In this document: positions 16,157 through 25,100 of the stretch, one piece after another
Position numbering within the stretch: the first letter of the stretch is position 1
Layout of the letters: each line of letters opens with the position of its first letter
Origin: JACMMS01 sp043758775
GTDB taxonomy: Bacteria; Pseudomonadota; Gammaproteobacteria; Burkholderiales; Methylophilaceae
DNA length: 64,000 bases
Direction of reading: 5' to 3'
Assembly: GCA_043758775.1 (NCBI GenBank)
Contig: JAYVMU010000026.1
Coordinates: forward strand, 1-64,000
Position numbers and translations under genes: made by a program
The notes under the pieces: generated by a model
Told to the model about the DNA's origin: nothing
The model's input: the letters and a program-made list of their open reading frames with translations, nothing else
Database searches by the model: none

Positions 16157-17809
16157 CTATCTCGAGCTTTTAGCAGTCGCAATGTTAGGGCTTATATCTT
16201 TACGTAAGATTTTACCATTTTTGGTACGTGGAAAATCGTTGGCAAGATACACGGTTTTAGGTGCTTTATAGGCGGCCAGATGCTGTTTACCAAAGTTGAG
16301 CAGCTCATCGGCTGTGACTGCAGCATTCGGCTTCAAAATCACATAAGTCACCACTAGCACTTTGTCTTTCTCCAACTCCTCACCTATGGCTGCGCAATCT
16401 GCCACATCTGGATGACCTTTGTATACACGCTCGATTTCATAAGGTGATACACGATAGCCAAAACTTTTAATGATGTCGTCCTTACGGCCTAGAAACCAGA
16501 TATAGCCATCTTCATCATAGCGTGCATAATCACCGGTAAAAAACCAGTTATCATGCTTGTACTTCAAAGTTTCTTCATCCAAGTTCCAATATTTCAGGAA
16601 CAAACCCGGGTCAGAATCTGGCACGCAAATCATGCCCTCTTCACCTATTGCCACTTCTTCCAAGGTTTCTGGATTAAGCAATTTGATGTTATGCCCAGGC
16701 TGGGGGAAACCGGCAGAGCCAGCACGGATAGGCCTATATTGACTTTGCGATAAGTAATAAGAAAATTCAGACATACCCACCGCTTCATAAATATCGACAC
16801 CAAAGCGCGCACGCCATTGGCTTAATACCTCATCCGACAAATGCTCACCCGCGCTCATGCAATGGCGCAAACTCGGCACATCAATTGCCAAGGTATGGGT
16901 TTTTTGAATGATTTGGCGATAAATAGTGGGCACACCAACAAAAATAGTCGCTTGATGCTTGGCAATTAAGTTCGTCCAGGTATGTGCATCATTTTTACCT
17001 TCGTGCACAATTACAGTTTTGCCTAAGTACAATGGATCCATCAAACCAGAACCTAACACATAGGTCCAGTTGAACTTACCGGAATGCATGATGCGGTCTT
17101 GGCCATCTTTACTAAAATTAAACCAGTATTCACTCGCCGGCGTACGACCAATGAGCGATCGATGTGCGTGCAATACGCCTTTGGGGTAACTCGTGGTACC
17201 TGATGTATAGACTAAATAAGCCGAGTCATCGGCTTTGGTTTTATGTGGTGGCTCATAACTGCTGATTGTTTTTAGCGCTGAGGCCAAATCAATCACGTTC
17301 AGATTAGGCTCTTGGCTAACCTCACCCAATCCTGTTAAAAATACATGCGTAAGCGCTACTAATTCATTTTGTTGCAGATGACTTTTCATCAATGCCCAAG
17401 CTGCTTTATCCGTCACCAGCACTTTCGCTCCAGAGTCTTTTGCCAGATAAGCCACTTCTTCAGCAGTCAGCAGTGTCGAGGTAGGCACGGCAACTGCGCC
17501 ACGTTTCATCGTGCCGAGAAAAGCAATGGGATAATCTAAACTATTGGGTAAACGAATGAGTACACGCTCACCCAGCGCAACCTTGATATTGCGCAACAAT
17601 TGAGCAAAAAGATTGGTTTGCAGTGATAATTCGGCAAAAGTAATTTGTGAAGTACCTAAGGCATCATCTTCGACAATCATCGCTAAAGTCTTTGCCGCCT
17701 GATCATTCAAATGTGAGCCTAAATTTCTATCGCTGCATGCCACACCGATATTAAAATATTCGGGCACATTCCACTGCCAATTTTCAAACGCTTTAAATTT
17801 CATCATCAC
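16157..17809 (-). CDS. acyl-CoA synthetase (AMP-forming, benzoate-CoA-ligase-like)
   Basis: This ANL-family ligase activates a carboxylic acid to its CoA thioester via an acyl-adenylate. The 550-residue protein has the AMP-binding loop YTSGTTSYPKGVLH near residues 200-213, the motif YEAVGMSEF, the hinge TGDYARYDEDGYIWFLGR and the catalytic lysine in KNGKILRKD near the C-terminus. Its sequence is nearer to benzoate/medium-chain ligases than to PrpE. In this cluster propionate or a branched C4-C5 acid is a reasonable substrate guess. It lies 71 bases downstream of the CitE-like gene. Confidence 0.88.
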   Translation of the reverse strand: MMMKFKAFENWQWNVPEYFNIGVACSDRNLGSHLNDQAAKTLAMIVEDDALGTSQITFAELSLQTNLFAQLLRNIKVALGERVLIRLPNSLDYPIAFLGTMKRGAVAVPTSTLLTAEEVAYLAKDSGAKVLVTDKAAWALMKSHLQQNELVALTHVFLTGLGEVSQEPNLNVIDLASALKTISSYEPPHKTKADDSAYLVYTSGTTSYPKGVLHAHRSLIGRTPASEYWFNFSKDGQDRIMHSGKFNWTYVLGSGLMDPLYLGKTVIVHEGKNDAHTWTNLIAKHQATIFVGVPTIYRQIIQKTHTLAIDVPSLRHCMSAGEHLSDEVLSQWRARFGVDIYEAVGMSEFSYYLSQSQYRPIRAGSAGFPQPGHNIKLLNPETLEEVAIGEEGMICVPDSDPGLFLKYWNLDEETLKYKHDNWFFTGDYARYDEDGYIWFLGRKDDIIKSFGYRVSPYEIERVYKGHPDVADCAAIGEELEKDKVLVVTYVILKPNAAVTADELLNFGKQHLAAYKAPKTVYLANDFPRTKNGKILRKDISPNIATAKSSR

Positions 17810-17880
17810 ACCCTAAAAATTTAATACTTTGTAATCCAAACACAACCTACTTAACATGAAGAAATAGGCAGAAATAATTC

Positions 17881-19062
17881 TTACAGCAACACACCATATG
17901 GCCAGTTTTGACGGACCACTTGCGCGGGCAACTGTTCCAACACATGTACGGCAAACTCCATATCTTCTTTTTTTAAGGCACACAAAGCATGCGCACGTAA
18001 CAAAGTTTGCAGGGCTTTACCAAACATCGGTGGATCTAACATCTCACCCTCAAATTTAATCGCGCCACCTAATAGTGCATCCGCTTCAATAGCAGCTTTT
18101 AGGATACGTACTTTTTGCCCCACCTCCGTAGGTGAAGGCGTGTAAGCGGTTTTACATAAATGAATATGCCCAGGATGAATCACCTGCTTACCTGTAAGCC
18201 CCATGGCGGCTTCGGTACAGGCGTGTTTATAAACGATGCGTGATTCATGGTCGCCATGTAAATCCAACCAGCGACGTACATCGTGCGGTTCCACAAATCT
18301 CTCTGGCATACTGCTCGCGCCTATCAATGTTTCCACACCACCAATCACGCCTTTACCTGCAATACGCGCTTCAAACATCAAAGTATTCATGTAAAACTGC
18401 AGCTCTTCTATCCAGTTTTCTGGTGTAATGTGTATGCCCATCGCTTTAGAAAAATCATGAATGCCAAATACCACGTGTTTTACCGTGCTGTATTGCATTA
18501 AATCTGGTGCGATTTTGAGTGATTTTGGATGCTCAATAATCGGCTGTATGGTGATGTTAGGGTTGATATTTAACAATAAACTGGATAAATCACGCACCTC
18601 AGCCGCGCCATAAGCTTCGCCCGCCTTGGCCAACATCACGGCATCGATGCAATCACCCATATCGCTCACTAGCTGCATATCGAGCTCGTATTCCTCGGTA
18701 CGGAAAGAGTTTGCACGAATCGCAATAGTGACCTGCTTGTTGTTGTCTTGGCAGAAACGGCGTAACAAGGGCAGTTCTAGCCGCAGCAAATCACGACTCA
18801 TTTCTTTTTGGCGGCAGCCATCTTCCAAATCAAAAACCAGTGTATGCGCATTGGTATTATGCGCATGCTTTTTCATGCGCAACGCTGCAGCTTCCATATC
18901 CTCATAAATACCGGTTGATGGCGTGTATTTAATCGGTGGGTAATACAACTGAATACCAGGCCAACGGTCACCAAGCGCACTAGACACAATGTTGGCACTG
19001 CCACTAGTAACTTGAGCAGATTTAGTTTTGTGCTGAAAGTTTTCTCGGTTTATATCATTCAT
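17881..19062 (-). CDS. HpcH/HpaI aldolase (CitE-like CoA-ester lyase), long form
   Basis: This 393-residue CitE-like TIM-barrel protein would cleave or form a C-C bond in a CoA ester such as malyl-, methylmalyl- or citramalyl-CoA. Conserved elements are visible: FDLEDGCR (residues about 97-104), the Mg2+ ligand region PIIEHP, and GIHDFSKA. It is longer than typical CitE (about 290-330 residues) at both ends. It lies 15 bases after sdhE, where citrate synthase is found in many relatives. The substrate is not identified. Confidence 0.8.
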   Translation of the reverse strand: MNDINRENFQHKTKSAQVTSGSANIVSSALGDRWPGIQLYYPPIKYTPSTGIYEDMEAAALRMKKHAHNTNAHTLVFDLEDGCRQKEMSRDLLRLELPLLRRFCQDNNKQVTIAIRANSFRTEEYELDMQLVSDMGDCIDAVMLAKAGEAYGAAEVRDLSSLLLNINPNITIQPIIEHPKSLKIAPDLMQYSTVKHVVFGIHDFSKAMGIHITPENWIEELQFYMNTLMFEARIAGKGVIGGVETLIGASSMPERFVEPHDVRRWLDLHGDHESRIVYKHACTEAAMGLTGKQVIHPGHIHLCKTAYTPSPTEVGQKVRILKAAIEADALLGGAIKFEGEMLDPPMFGKALQTLLRAHALCALKKEDMEFAVHVLEQLPAQVVRQNWPYGVLL

Positions 19063-19077
19063 AAATGGCCCTTTTCT

Positions 19078-19350
19078 TTAATTCAACTGTTCCGTATCAG
19101 TGCTTCTTAACTTTGCCAGCAGGCTGTGTAAATCATGGTTATCCGTGACGTCCTTACGGGTTGAGACCAAATCCCAAAAATCGTTATCTGGATAGTCGAG
19201 TAAAGTGTCCAATTGCTGTAGCTCAGCTTCTGACAAACTTGCAAAATGACTATGAATAAACTTCTGCAACACAATATCCAGCTCTAACATGCCCCGTCTA
19301 CAGCGCCAAGTCAGCCGTTTTTTCTCAATTTCAGACATAAGGTGTGTCAT
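19078..19350 (-). CDS. sdhE: succinate dehydrogenase assembly factor SdhE
   Basis: SdhE helps covalent attachment of FAD to SdhA. The 90-residue protein has the RRGMLELD motif near residues 19-26, which carries the conserved RGxxE used for SdhA binding. The length is typical. It follows sdhB by 27 bases in the same transcript. Start choice is uncertain by a few codons because Met1 and Met4 are both possible. Confidence 0.92.
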   Translation of the reverse strand: MTHLMSEIEKKRLTWRCRRGMLELDIVLQKFIHSHFASLSEAELQQLDTLLDYPDNDFWDLVSTRKDVTDNHDLHSLLAKLRSTDTEQLN

Positions 19351-19377
19351 AAAAATAAAATAATCAAATTAAAGCTA

Positions 19378-20154
19378 TCATTTAAACAAGCTTTTAATAC
19401 TGAATACTTTACGTTTCGCATTTGTACTATCAGCCACTGGCGAATATTGCTTCACACCGTCATTGGCATTTTTGATTTTTAAGTCTTTAATCGCCGCAAT
19501 AGCCGCATTAGGATTAAGTTTTTTCGGGCACACCTCCACGCAGTTCATAATGTTATGGCAACGATATAAACGATATGGGTCTTCCAAATTTTCCAAACGT
19601 TCTTCTGTCGCCTGATCGCGGCTGTCTGAAATAAAACGATAGGCTTGCAATAAACCAGCCGGGCCGATAAATTTATCCGGATTCCACCAGAATGATGGGC
19701 AGGAAGTGGTACATGCACCACATAAAATACACTCATATAAGCCATCCAGTTTTTTACGATCTGCCGGTGACTGTAAACGCTCAGTTTCTGGTGGCGGGTC
19801 ATTATTGATTAAGTAAGGCTTAATCGAATTGTAGTGCTCAAAAAACTGCGTCATATCCACGACTAAATCGCGTATCACTGGCAAACCAGGCATAGGGCGC
19901 AAAATAATAGGCTCAGTCAGGTCTGACAATTTGGTGATACAAGCCAAGCCATTTTTACCATTAATATTCATGGCATCGCTACCGCACACACCTTCACGGC
20001 AAGATTTACGCATACTTAAAGTATCATCGACACCTTTTATACGAATCAGTGCATCCAACAACATCTGGTCACTTTCTTGCAATTGCAAGTCATAATCTTG
20101 CATATAAGGCTTGCTATCAGCATCTGGATTAAATCTGTAAATAGAAAAACGCAT
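19378..20154 (-). CDS. sdhB: succinate dehydrogenase iron-sulfur subunit
   Basis: SdhB carries electrons from the FAD of SdhA to the membrane quinone. All three cluster motifs are seen: a 2Fe-2S ferredoxin-type site, RKSCREGVCGSDAMN, followed by GLAC; a 4Fe-4S site, CILCGACTTSCP; and a 3Fe-4S site, CHNIMNCVEVCPK. At 258 residues it is slightly longer than E. coli SdhB, with a basic C-terminal extension. It starts 9 bases after sdhA ends. Confidence 0.97.
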   Translation of the reverse strand: MRFSIYRFNPDADSKPYMQDYDLQLQESDQMLLDALIRIKGVDDTLSMRKSCREGVCGSDAMNINGKNGLACITKLSDLTEPIILRPMPGLPVIRDLVVDMTQFFEHYNSIKPYLINNDPPPETERLQSPADRKKLDGLYECILCGACTTSCPSFWWNPDKFIGPAGLLQAYRFISDSRDQATEERLENLEDPYRLYRCHNIMNCVEVCPKKLNPNAAIAAIKDLKIKNANDGVKQYSPVADSTNAKRKVFSIKSLFK

Positions 20155-20163
20155 ACTATTGTC

Positions 20164-21948
20164 CTAGTAAGTTCTAGCTTTAAGTGGAAACGATTCCACT
20201 GTTTGTGGTTGCATACGCACCGGTTTATAACTTAGCTTATTTCGCTCACCATTAACTTCTCGATAAAACAGTGAGTGTTTCAGCCAGTTCACATCATCCC
20301 GTGTACTAAAGTCTTCACGCGCATGCGCACCCCGGCTTTCGGTGCGTGCCTCAGCTGCATGCATCGTAGCAACGGCCACTTCTACCAGATTATCAAATTC
20401 CAACGCTTCAACTCGAGCGGTGTTAAATACTTTGCTTTTATCTTTAATCTCAATATGTTGCGCACGTTGAGCAATTTCGTTAATTTTAATCACACCTGAC
20501 TTTAATAAATCTGGGAAACGAAACACACCGCAATCGGTTTGCATGGTTTTACGTAAATCATCGCCCACTTTGGTCAGTGATTCACCATGTTGCTGATTCT
20601 CTAATCGATTCACGCGTGATTCTGTTTGCTCGGCTGCATCTTTAGGCAAAGGCTTATGTGTAGAGCCTTGCTTCACTTGCTCGACCATTTTATCGCCCGC
20701 CGCGCGACCAAATACCACTAGATCCAGCAATGAATTTGAGCCCAGACGATTAGCACCATGCACGGAAACGCAGGCACATTCACCCACTGCATACAAACCT
20801 TGTACAACCTTTTCGTCACCATTAGCATCTGGCATCACTACTTGACCATCCAAATTGGTCGGAATGCCACCCATCATGTAATGGGCTGTCGGCACAACCG
20901 GAATTGGGTCTTTAATGGGATCTACATTGGCAAAGGTTTTAGCAATCTCACGGATGCCAGGCAAACGTGAGCTGATGATGTCTTCACCCAAATGATCTAG
21001 TTTCAAATACACCGCATCTCTATCCATACCTACACCACGGCCAGCCTTTATTTCGGTCGCAATCGCACGTGAAACCACATCGCGGCTAGCTAAATCCAGC
21101 GCATTGGGTGCATAGCGCTGCATAAAACGCTCACCTTCAGAGTTCACCAAATAACCGCCCTCACCACGCACACCTTCAGTAATTAACACGCCAGCATGCA
21201 ATACGCCAGTTGGATGGAACTGCCAGAATTCCATATCCTGTAACGGGATACCAGCACGCGCTGCCATGCCTAAGCCGTCACCGGTATTGATGAAGGCGTT
21301 GGTACTCGCCTGAAAAATCCGACCTGCGCCACCAGTTGCTAGCAGCGTGGTTTTAGCTTGCATCATATGCAATTGACCCGTTTCAATTTCCAATGCAATC
21401 ACGCCTAGAATATCGCCGTCTGCATCTTTGATTAAATCCAGCGCTAACCATTCAACAAAAAACTTGGTATTAGATTGCACATTACGTTGATACAGTGTGT
21501 GCAACATGGCATGGCCTGTTCTGTCCGCCACCGCGCAGGTTCTAGAAATGGCTTTTTCACCAAAATTTTGCGTCATACCGCCGAAAGGACGTTGGAAAAT
21601 CTTGCCATTTTCCAAACGATCAAACGGCATACCAAAATGCTCAAGCTCATAAATCGCCGCCGCGGCATTTTTGCACATGAACTCTATGGCGTCTTGGTCA
21701 CCCAAATAATCTGAACCTTTGATGGTGTCATACATATGCCATAGCCATTTGTCATCGGCCACATTACCCAACGCCGCAGCGACGCCACCTTGCGCTGCCA
21801 CGGTATGCGAACGCGTAGGAAACACTTTAGACAGCACGGCCACTTTTAAACCTGCATTTGCCAGCTGCAAAGAGGCACGCAACCCTGCACCACCGCCGCC
21901 GATGATGATGGCATCAAATTGTTGAACTGATTTTTCTACTTGTAACAT
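20164..21948 (-). CDS. sdhA: succinate dehydrogenase flavoprotein subunit
   Basis: SdhA oxidizes succinate to fumarate. The FAD-binding [10 protein letters not shown] (near residue 17), the covalent-FAD histidine in SHTVAAQGG (near residue 47) and the substrate-binding arginine region TEGVRGEGG are intact. At 594 residues it has the expected length. In the methylcitrate cycle it oxidizes the succinate that PrpB releases, which makes this operon a natural partner of the prp genes on the other side of the control region. Confidence 0.97.
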   Translation of the reverse strand: MLQVEKSVQQFDAIIIGGGGAGLRASLQLANAGLKVAVLSKVFPTRSHTVAAQGGVAAALGNVADDKWLWHMYDTIKGSDYLGDQDAIEFMCKNAAAAIYELEHFGMPFDRLENGKIFQRPFGGMTQNFGEKAISRTCAVADRTGHAMLHTLYQRNVQSNTKFFVEWLALDLIKDADGDILGVIALEIETGQLHMMQAKTTLLATGGAGRIFQASTNAFINTGDGLGMAARAGIPLQDMEFWQFHPTGVLHAGVLITEGVRGEGGYLVNSEGERFMQRYAPNALDLASRDVVSRAIATEIKAGRGVGMDRDAVYLKLDHLGEDIISSRLPGIREIAKTFANVDPIKDPIPVVPTAHYMMGGIPTNLDGQVVMPDANGDEKVVQGLYAVGECACVSVHGANRLGSNSLLDLVVFGRAAGDKMVEQVKQGSTHKPLPKDAAEQTESRVNRLENQQHGESLTKVGDDLRKTMQTDCGVFRFPDLLKSGVIKINEIAQRAQHIEIKDKSKVFNTARVEALEFDNLVEVAVATMHAAEARTESRGAHAREDFSTRDDVNWLKHSLFYREVNGERNKLSYKPVRMQPQTVESFPLKARTY

Positions 21949-21952
21949 ACGC

Positions 21953-22300
21953 TTAAATTTTCCATAAAATCACACAAACCCACGCAAAATACAGCCATAG
22001 CGATAGATTGACTAAATGATGCAGTACGCGTCGTAACGCCAAATTAAATATGTAATCTTTGAGTACATCCTGCACGCCTAACCACGCATGTACAAACAAA
22101 CTCATAAAAAAAACTAAACTAGCTAATCGCATCCACCACGGCTGCATAAAACTCAACCAATCAAGATAACTGCCTGGTTGTTTAAATGCTAATAGCAGCA
22201 CGAACAACAACACATAAATCGCCATAATTAATGCGGTAAGACGTTGCGTTAACCACAAACGCATACCTGGATACTTATTGCTGAGTAATTGAATCAACAT
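21953..22300 (-). CDS. sdhD: succinate dehydrogenase membrane anchor subunit D
   Basis: This 115-residue membrane anchor has three TM segments. The haem b ligand histidine is in [14 protein letters not shown] near residue 67, the same motif as in E. coli SdhD. It lies between sdhC and sdhA in the usual order, 4 bases before sdhA. Confidence 0.93.
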   Translation of the reverse strand: MLIQLLSNKYPGMRLWLTQRLTALIMAIYVLLFVLLLAFKQPGSYLDWLSFMQPWWMRLASLVFFMSLFVHAWLGVQDVLKDYIFNLALRRVLHHLVNLSLWLYFAWVCVILWKI

Positions 22301-22318
22301 ACTTAAAATCCAATCACA

Positions 22319-22693
22319 CTACCAAATGGTCACTGTAAAAATAACCACAGCGATTGCACCTAACCACAGCACAACGCGACCAGAAAAACGTGCTTTTTGC
22401 AGACTGGTCATCCAATGCACATCCATAGCGAGATGGCGCACTCCTGCAAAAAAATGATGAAAAAAAGCCCATGCCAACCCAATGAGCATGAGCTTTATAA
22501 AAAGGGAGTGCAATATATTAACCAGATACTGATAAGTATCAGCTGATTTTAAAGATAACTGCAAACTTAGCAGCAATAGTGGTAATACCAGAAACATCAG
22601 TGCGCCGCCGACACGATGCAATATAGACACCAATGCATTGATTGGCAGACGGATGCTCATTAAGTTTAGATTCTTAGGGCGATTTTTTTGCAT
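22319..22693 (-). CDS. sdhC: succinate dehydrogenase cytochrome b556 subunit C
   Basis: SdhC has three TM helices and helps form the haem b and quinone sites. SILHRVGGALMF and HHFFAGVRHLAMD, with the haem-ligand histidine, match E. coli SdhC. I chose ATG 22693 over the open frame beginning at 22759, because the added residues form a Cys-rich stretch overlapping the malic enzyme gene and the true family N-terminus begins near MQKNRPKNLNL. It starts 14 bases after the malic enzyme stop. Confidence 0.93.
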   Translation of the reverse strand: MQKNRPKNLNLMSIRLPINALVSILHRVGGALMFLVLPLLLLSLQLSLKSADTYQYLVNILHSLFIKLMLIGLAWAFFHHFFAGVRHLAMDVHWMTSLQKARFSGRVVLWLGAIAVVIFTVTIW

Positions 22694-22707
22694 GATTTTA
22701 TCTAGTC

Positions 22708-23910
22708 TTAATTTGCCTTTAAAGCAGCAGCAGCAACTGCGCCCGCGACACGCTCGCACAAACGTTCATCAAACGGCTTAGGGATAAAATAATCGCGCCC
22801 AAAACTTAAACTAGTCAAGTTATAAGCTTTAAGTGTTGTTTCTGGCACTGGTTCACGTGCCAGTGCTGCAAGCGCGTTAGCTGCCGCTATTTTCATTTCA
22901 TCAGTGATTTGTTTGGCGCGGGCATCTAATGCGCCACGGAATAAATAAGGAAAACACAGCGCGTTGTTCACTTGATTAGGAAAATCAGAGCGGCCTGTCG
23001 CCATGAGCAAATCACTGCGTACGGCATGAGCTAGTGTAGGTAGTATTTCTGGGTCTGGATTCGCCAAAGCAAATACAATCGGATTAGCTGCCATGAGCTT
23101 AATGAGGTCAGGTGATAGCGTATTAGCGGCAGAAACACCAATAAACACATCGGCTTCCGGCATTACATCAGCCAGTTGTTTATTTGCACTTGGTGCAACG
23201 GCCAAATCGCGATTATTGTCATGCAAGTCATCTCGGCTGGTATCTAACACACCTGTTTTATCCACCATGGTGATGTTTTTTGCACCCATGAGTTTAAGTA
23301 GCTTGGCGCAAGAACAACCGGCGGCCCCCGCACCTAAAAATACGATTTTGGCGGTACCAATTTTCTTGCCCTGTAGCTCTATAGCGTTTAACAAGGCAGC
23401 ACTTACAATTACCGCTGTACCATGCTGGTCATCGTGAAATACTGGAATATCCAGACGTTCACGCAGTTCTTTTTCAATTCTGAAACAATGTGGTGCGGCA
23501 ATATCTTCCAGATTAATACCACCAAACGTAGGCGCAATATTCACCACTGTTTCAATAAACGCCTCTATGCTTGGTGCATTAACTTCAATATCAAATACAT
23601 CGATACCGGCAAAACGTTTAAATAAAACCGCTTTACCTTCCATGACTGGCTTGCTGGCTAACGCGCCCATATCACCTAAACCCAATACTGCGGTGCCATC
23701 CGTTATCACGGCGACTAAATTGCCTTTGTTGGTATATTTATAAGCATTGGCTGGATCACGATTAATTTCACGTACTGGCTCAGCTACGCCAGGTGTATAA
23801 GCCAGCGATAAATCATCTTGGGTAGCACATGGTTTTGATGATTCCACCGACAGCTTTCCTGGTTTAGGAAACTCGTGATAATGAAGTGCGCGCGTTTTCA
23901 AACTATCCAT
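22708..23910 (-). CDS. maeB: NAD(P)-dependent malic enzyme
   Basis: The enzyme oxidatively decarboxylates malate to pyruvate and CO2. The 400 residues cover the catalytic part only, without the phosphotransacetylase-like C-terminal domain found in large MaeB. The catalytic tyrosine is in YTPGVAEPVREI. LGLGDMG and the Rossmann loop FLGAGAAGCSC are present. NAD versus NADP preference cannot be told. It heads the sdh genes, 3 bases after the 46-residue small ORF, whose end carries its AAAGG ribosome site. Confidence 0.93.
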   Translation of the reverse strand: MDSLKTRALHYHEFPKPGKLSVESSKPCATQDDLSLAYTPGVAEPVREINRDPANAYKYTNKGNLVAVITDGTAVLGLGDMGALASKPVMEGKAVLFKRFAGIDVFDIEVNAPSIEAFIETVVNIAPTFGGINLEDIAAPHCFRIEKELRERLDIPVFHDDQHGTAVIVSAALLNAIELQGKKIGTAKIVFLGAGAAGCSCAKLLKLMGAKNITMVDKTGVLDTSRDDLHDNNRDLAVAPSANKQLADVMPEADVFIGVSAANTLSPDLIKLMAANPIVFALANPDPEILPTLAHAVRSDLLMATGRSDFPNQVNNALCFPYLFRGALDARAKQITDEMKIAAANALAALAREPVPETTLKAYNLTSLSFGRDYFIPKPFDERLCERVAGAVAAAALKAN

Positions 23911-23913
23911 AAT

Positions 23914-24054
23914 TCAAACCTTTGCTTTTATTTTTTTAAAACCACAGATGTTTCTAAAACCATTAACTGCCAGAATAAACAGCGCGAACAGTACGACCAG
24001 TGCGGCAAACGTCATCTGAAAAATCCAATGCTGGCTTTCAAAACTCTTCAGCAT
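23914..24054 (-). CDS. 46-residue single-TM small protein in the GntR-sdh operon
   Basis: The ORF begins MLKSFESQHWIF, has a hydrophobic helix of about 20 residues (TFAALVVLFALFILAV) and ends with a basic tail, GFKKIKAKV. It fits the gap between gntR and the malic enzyme gene almost exactly: 2 bases after the gntR stop and 3 bases before the malic enzyme start. GAGTTGGAA gives a weak ribosome site within the gntR end, and its own end supplies the ribosome site for the malic enzyme gene. No family is recognised. Packing and composition support a real small membrane protein, perhaps a partner of the succinate dehydrogenase complex. Confidence 0.6.
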   Translation of the reverse strand: MLKSFESQHWIFQMTFAALVVLFALFILAVNGFRNICGFKKIKAKV

Positions 24055-24056
24055 TT

Positions 24057-24791
24057 TTATTCCAACTCATTCATATAGTGGTAATTATCAGTAACGCATA
24101 AACCCAATCTCCACTCCATAGGCTTGTCGCCATAAGTGTAAGAAACACGCTCAATACTCAACAGTGGAAAACCGACAGTTAACCCTAGTGCATTCGCCAC
24201 TTCATCTTCTGCCACCACGGCTTTTAAACGTTCTTCGGCACGTATCATCCTGATACCAAACTGAGATTCATACATGCTGTACATAGAACCGTGATTTTCC
24301 TCAACACGATTCGCATTAATTCCTTTAAACGGCGTAGCGGGTAAAATGATATGGTCATATATCAAAGGTCTAGCCGAGAATGAAAGCAAGCGCTTCACTT
24401 CAATAAGTGGCGCACCTACTTTGAGATCCAATATACTTGCAAAATGCTTATTAGCCTTGCTGCGAGTACAAGTTAAGAGCTCATTCTCCAGCACTTCCTT
24501 TTGCCCATCTGCGGAAGTTAAACGCAAAAAACGTAGCTTGATATTTTCTTCTCTATGCGTCGCAACAAAAGTACCTTTGCCTTGGCGGCGAATTAAAATA
24601 TTCTCGGTCGCCAACTCATCAATCGCTTTACGCACCGTACCTTGGCTCACCTTATAACGGCCAGCCAAATCAATCTCGCTTGGAATCATATCGCCCGGTC
24701 GCCACTCGCCGCCAATTAAACTTTGCGTGAGCAAAACTTTAATTTGATCATATAAAGGTTTAAAACTTGCTGATCCATATTGCTTATCCAT
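24057..24791 (-). CDS. GntR-family transcriptional regulator (HutC/UTRA type)
   Basis: The 244-residue protein has an N-terminal winged helix (residues about 10-80: GDMIPSEIDLAGRYKVSQGTV, followed by RRQGKGTFVATH) and a C-terminal UTRA ligand-binding domain. It is the first gene of the leftward unit and lies opposite the citE-prp unit. GntR regulators beside sdh genes are common in Betaproteobacteria. It probably binds the palindromes in the 24948-24972 region and controls both directions. The effector is unknown; a methylcitrate-cycle intermediate would fit. Confidence 0.9.
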   Translation of the reverse strand: MDKQYGSASFKPLYDQIKVLLTQSLIGGEWRPGDMIPSEIDLAGRYKVSQGTVRKAIDELATENILIRRQGKGTFVATHREENIKLRFLRLTSADGQKEVLENELLTCTRSKANKHFASILDLKVGAPLIEVKRLLSFSARPLIYDHIILPATPFKGINANRVEENHGSMYSMYESQFGIRMIRAEERLKAVVAEDEVANALGLTVGFPLLSIERVSYTYGDKPMEWRLGLCVTDNYHYMNELE

Positions 24792-24947
24792 TATTGCTTG
24801 TCCTTATATTCCTTTTTGGCATTACTTTCACCAGTGCATTTTTGTGTCTGTATTGTTATTTTTTAGCGCCACTAAATGAATTGTTTTTAATGAAAATTAA
24901 AAACATGAGTATTTATACCATGCGTTATTTTAATAGTCTAGTGTTTT

Positions 24948-24972
24948 ATATCTTATATAAGACATAAGATAT
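24948..24972. promoter_or_regulatory. nested palindromes, candidate GntR operator
   Basis: Arms ATATCTTAT and ATAAGATAT (9 bases each) are separated by 7 bases. Inside them a perfect 12-base palindrome, TCTTATATAAGA, spans 24951-24962. The site ends 4 bases before a TTGACA -35 element, an ideal place for repression. GntR proteins commonly bind short AT-rich palindromes of this kind. The link to the adjacent GntR gene is inference from position. Confidence 0.6.
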
Positions 24973-24975
24973 TTG

Positions 24976-25005
24976 TTGACATATCAAGAATGCAGTCTAT
25001 ATAAT
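24976..25005 (+). promoter_or_regulatory. sigma70-type promoter for the citE-prp unit
   Basis: A perfect TTGACA (24976-24981) and a perfect TATAAT (25000-25005) are separated by 18 bases. This is one of the best consensus promoters in the window. It faces the first rightward CoA-lyase gene. Confidence 0.75.
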
Positions 25006-25100
25006 CAAAACCAGCGCATTAAATGTAATAAAACTTAGCTGCAATACATACTCAAGCAATCTAAACAATTAGATACACTAACTAAACTGTAAAACTAACT

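Larger units (their letters stand above)
24792..25100. promoter_or_regulatory. divergent control region between gntR and the citE-prp unit
   Basis: This AT-rich stretch of 309 bases separates the two halves of the metabolic cluster and contains no gene. It holds the 24948-24972 palindromes and the promoter reading towards the prp genes. The long leader between that promoter and the first rightward gene (about 90 bases) shows no obvious riboswitch or hairpin. A leftward promoter must lie here too, but no single -10/-35 pair stands out. Confidence 0.6.

Noticed and set aside
22693..22759. Longer N-terminus for SdhC with a Cys-rich stretch
   Set aside because: The extra codons overlap the malic enzyme gene in another frame and no SdhC family member begins that way.
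23875..24078. 67-codon plus-strand frame opposite the 46-residue small ORF
   Set aside because: It has no ribosome site and crosses into two neighbouring genes; the minus-strand small ORF fits the gap far better.
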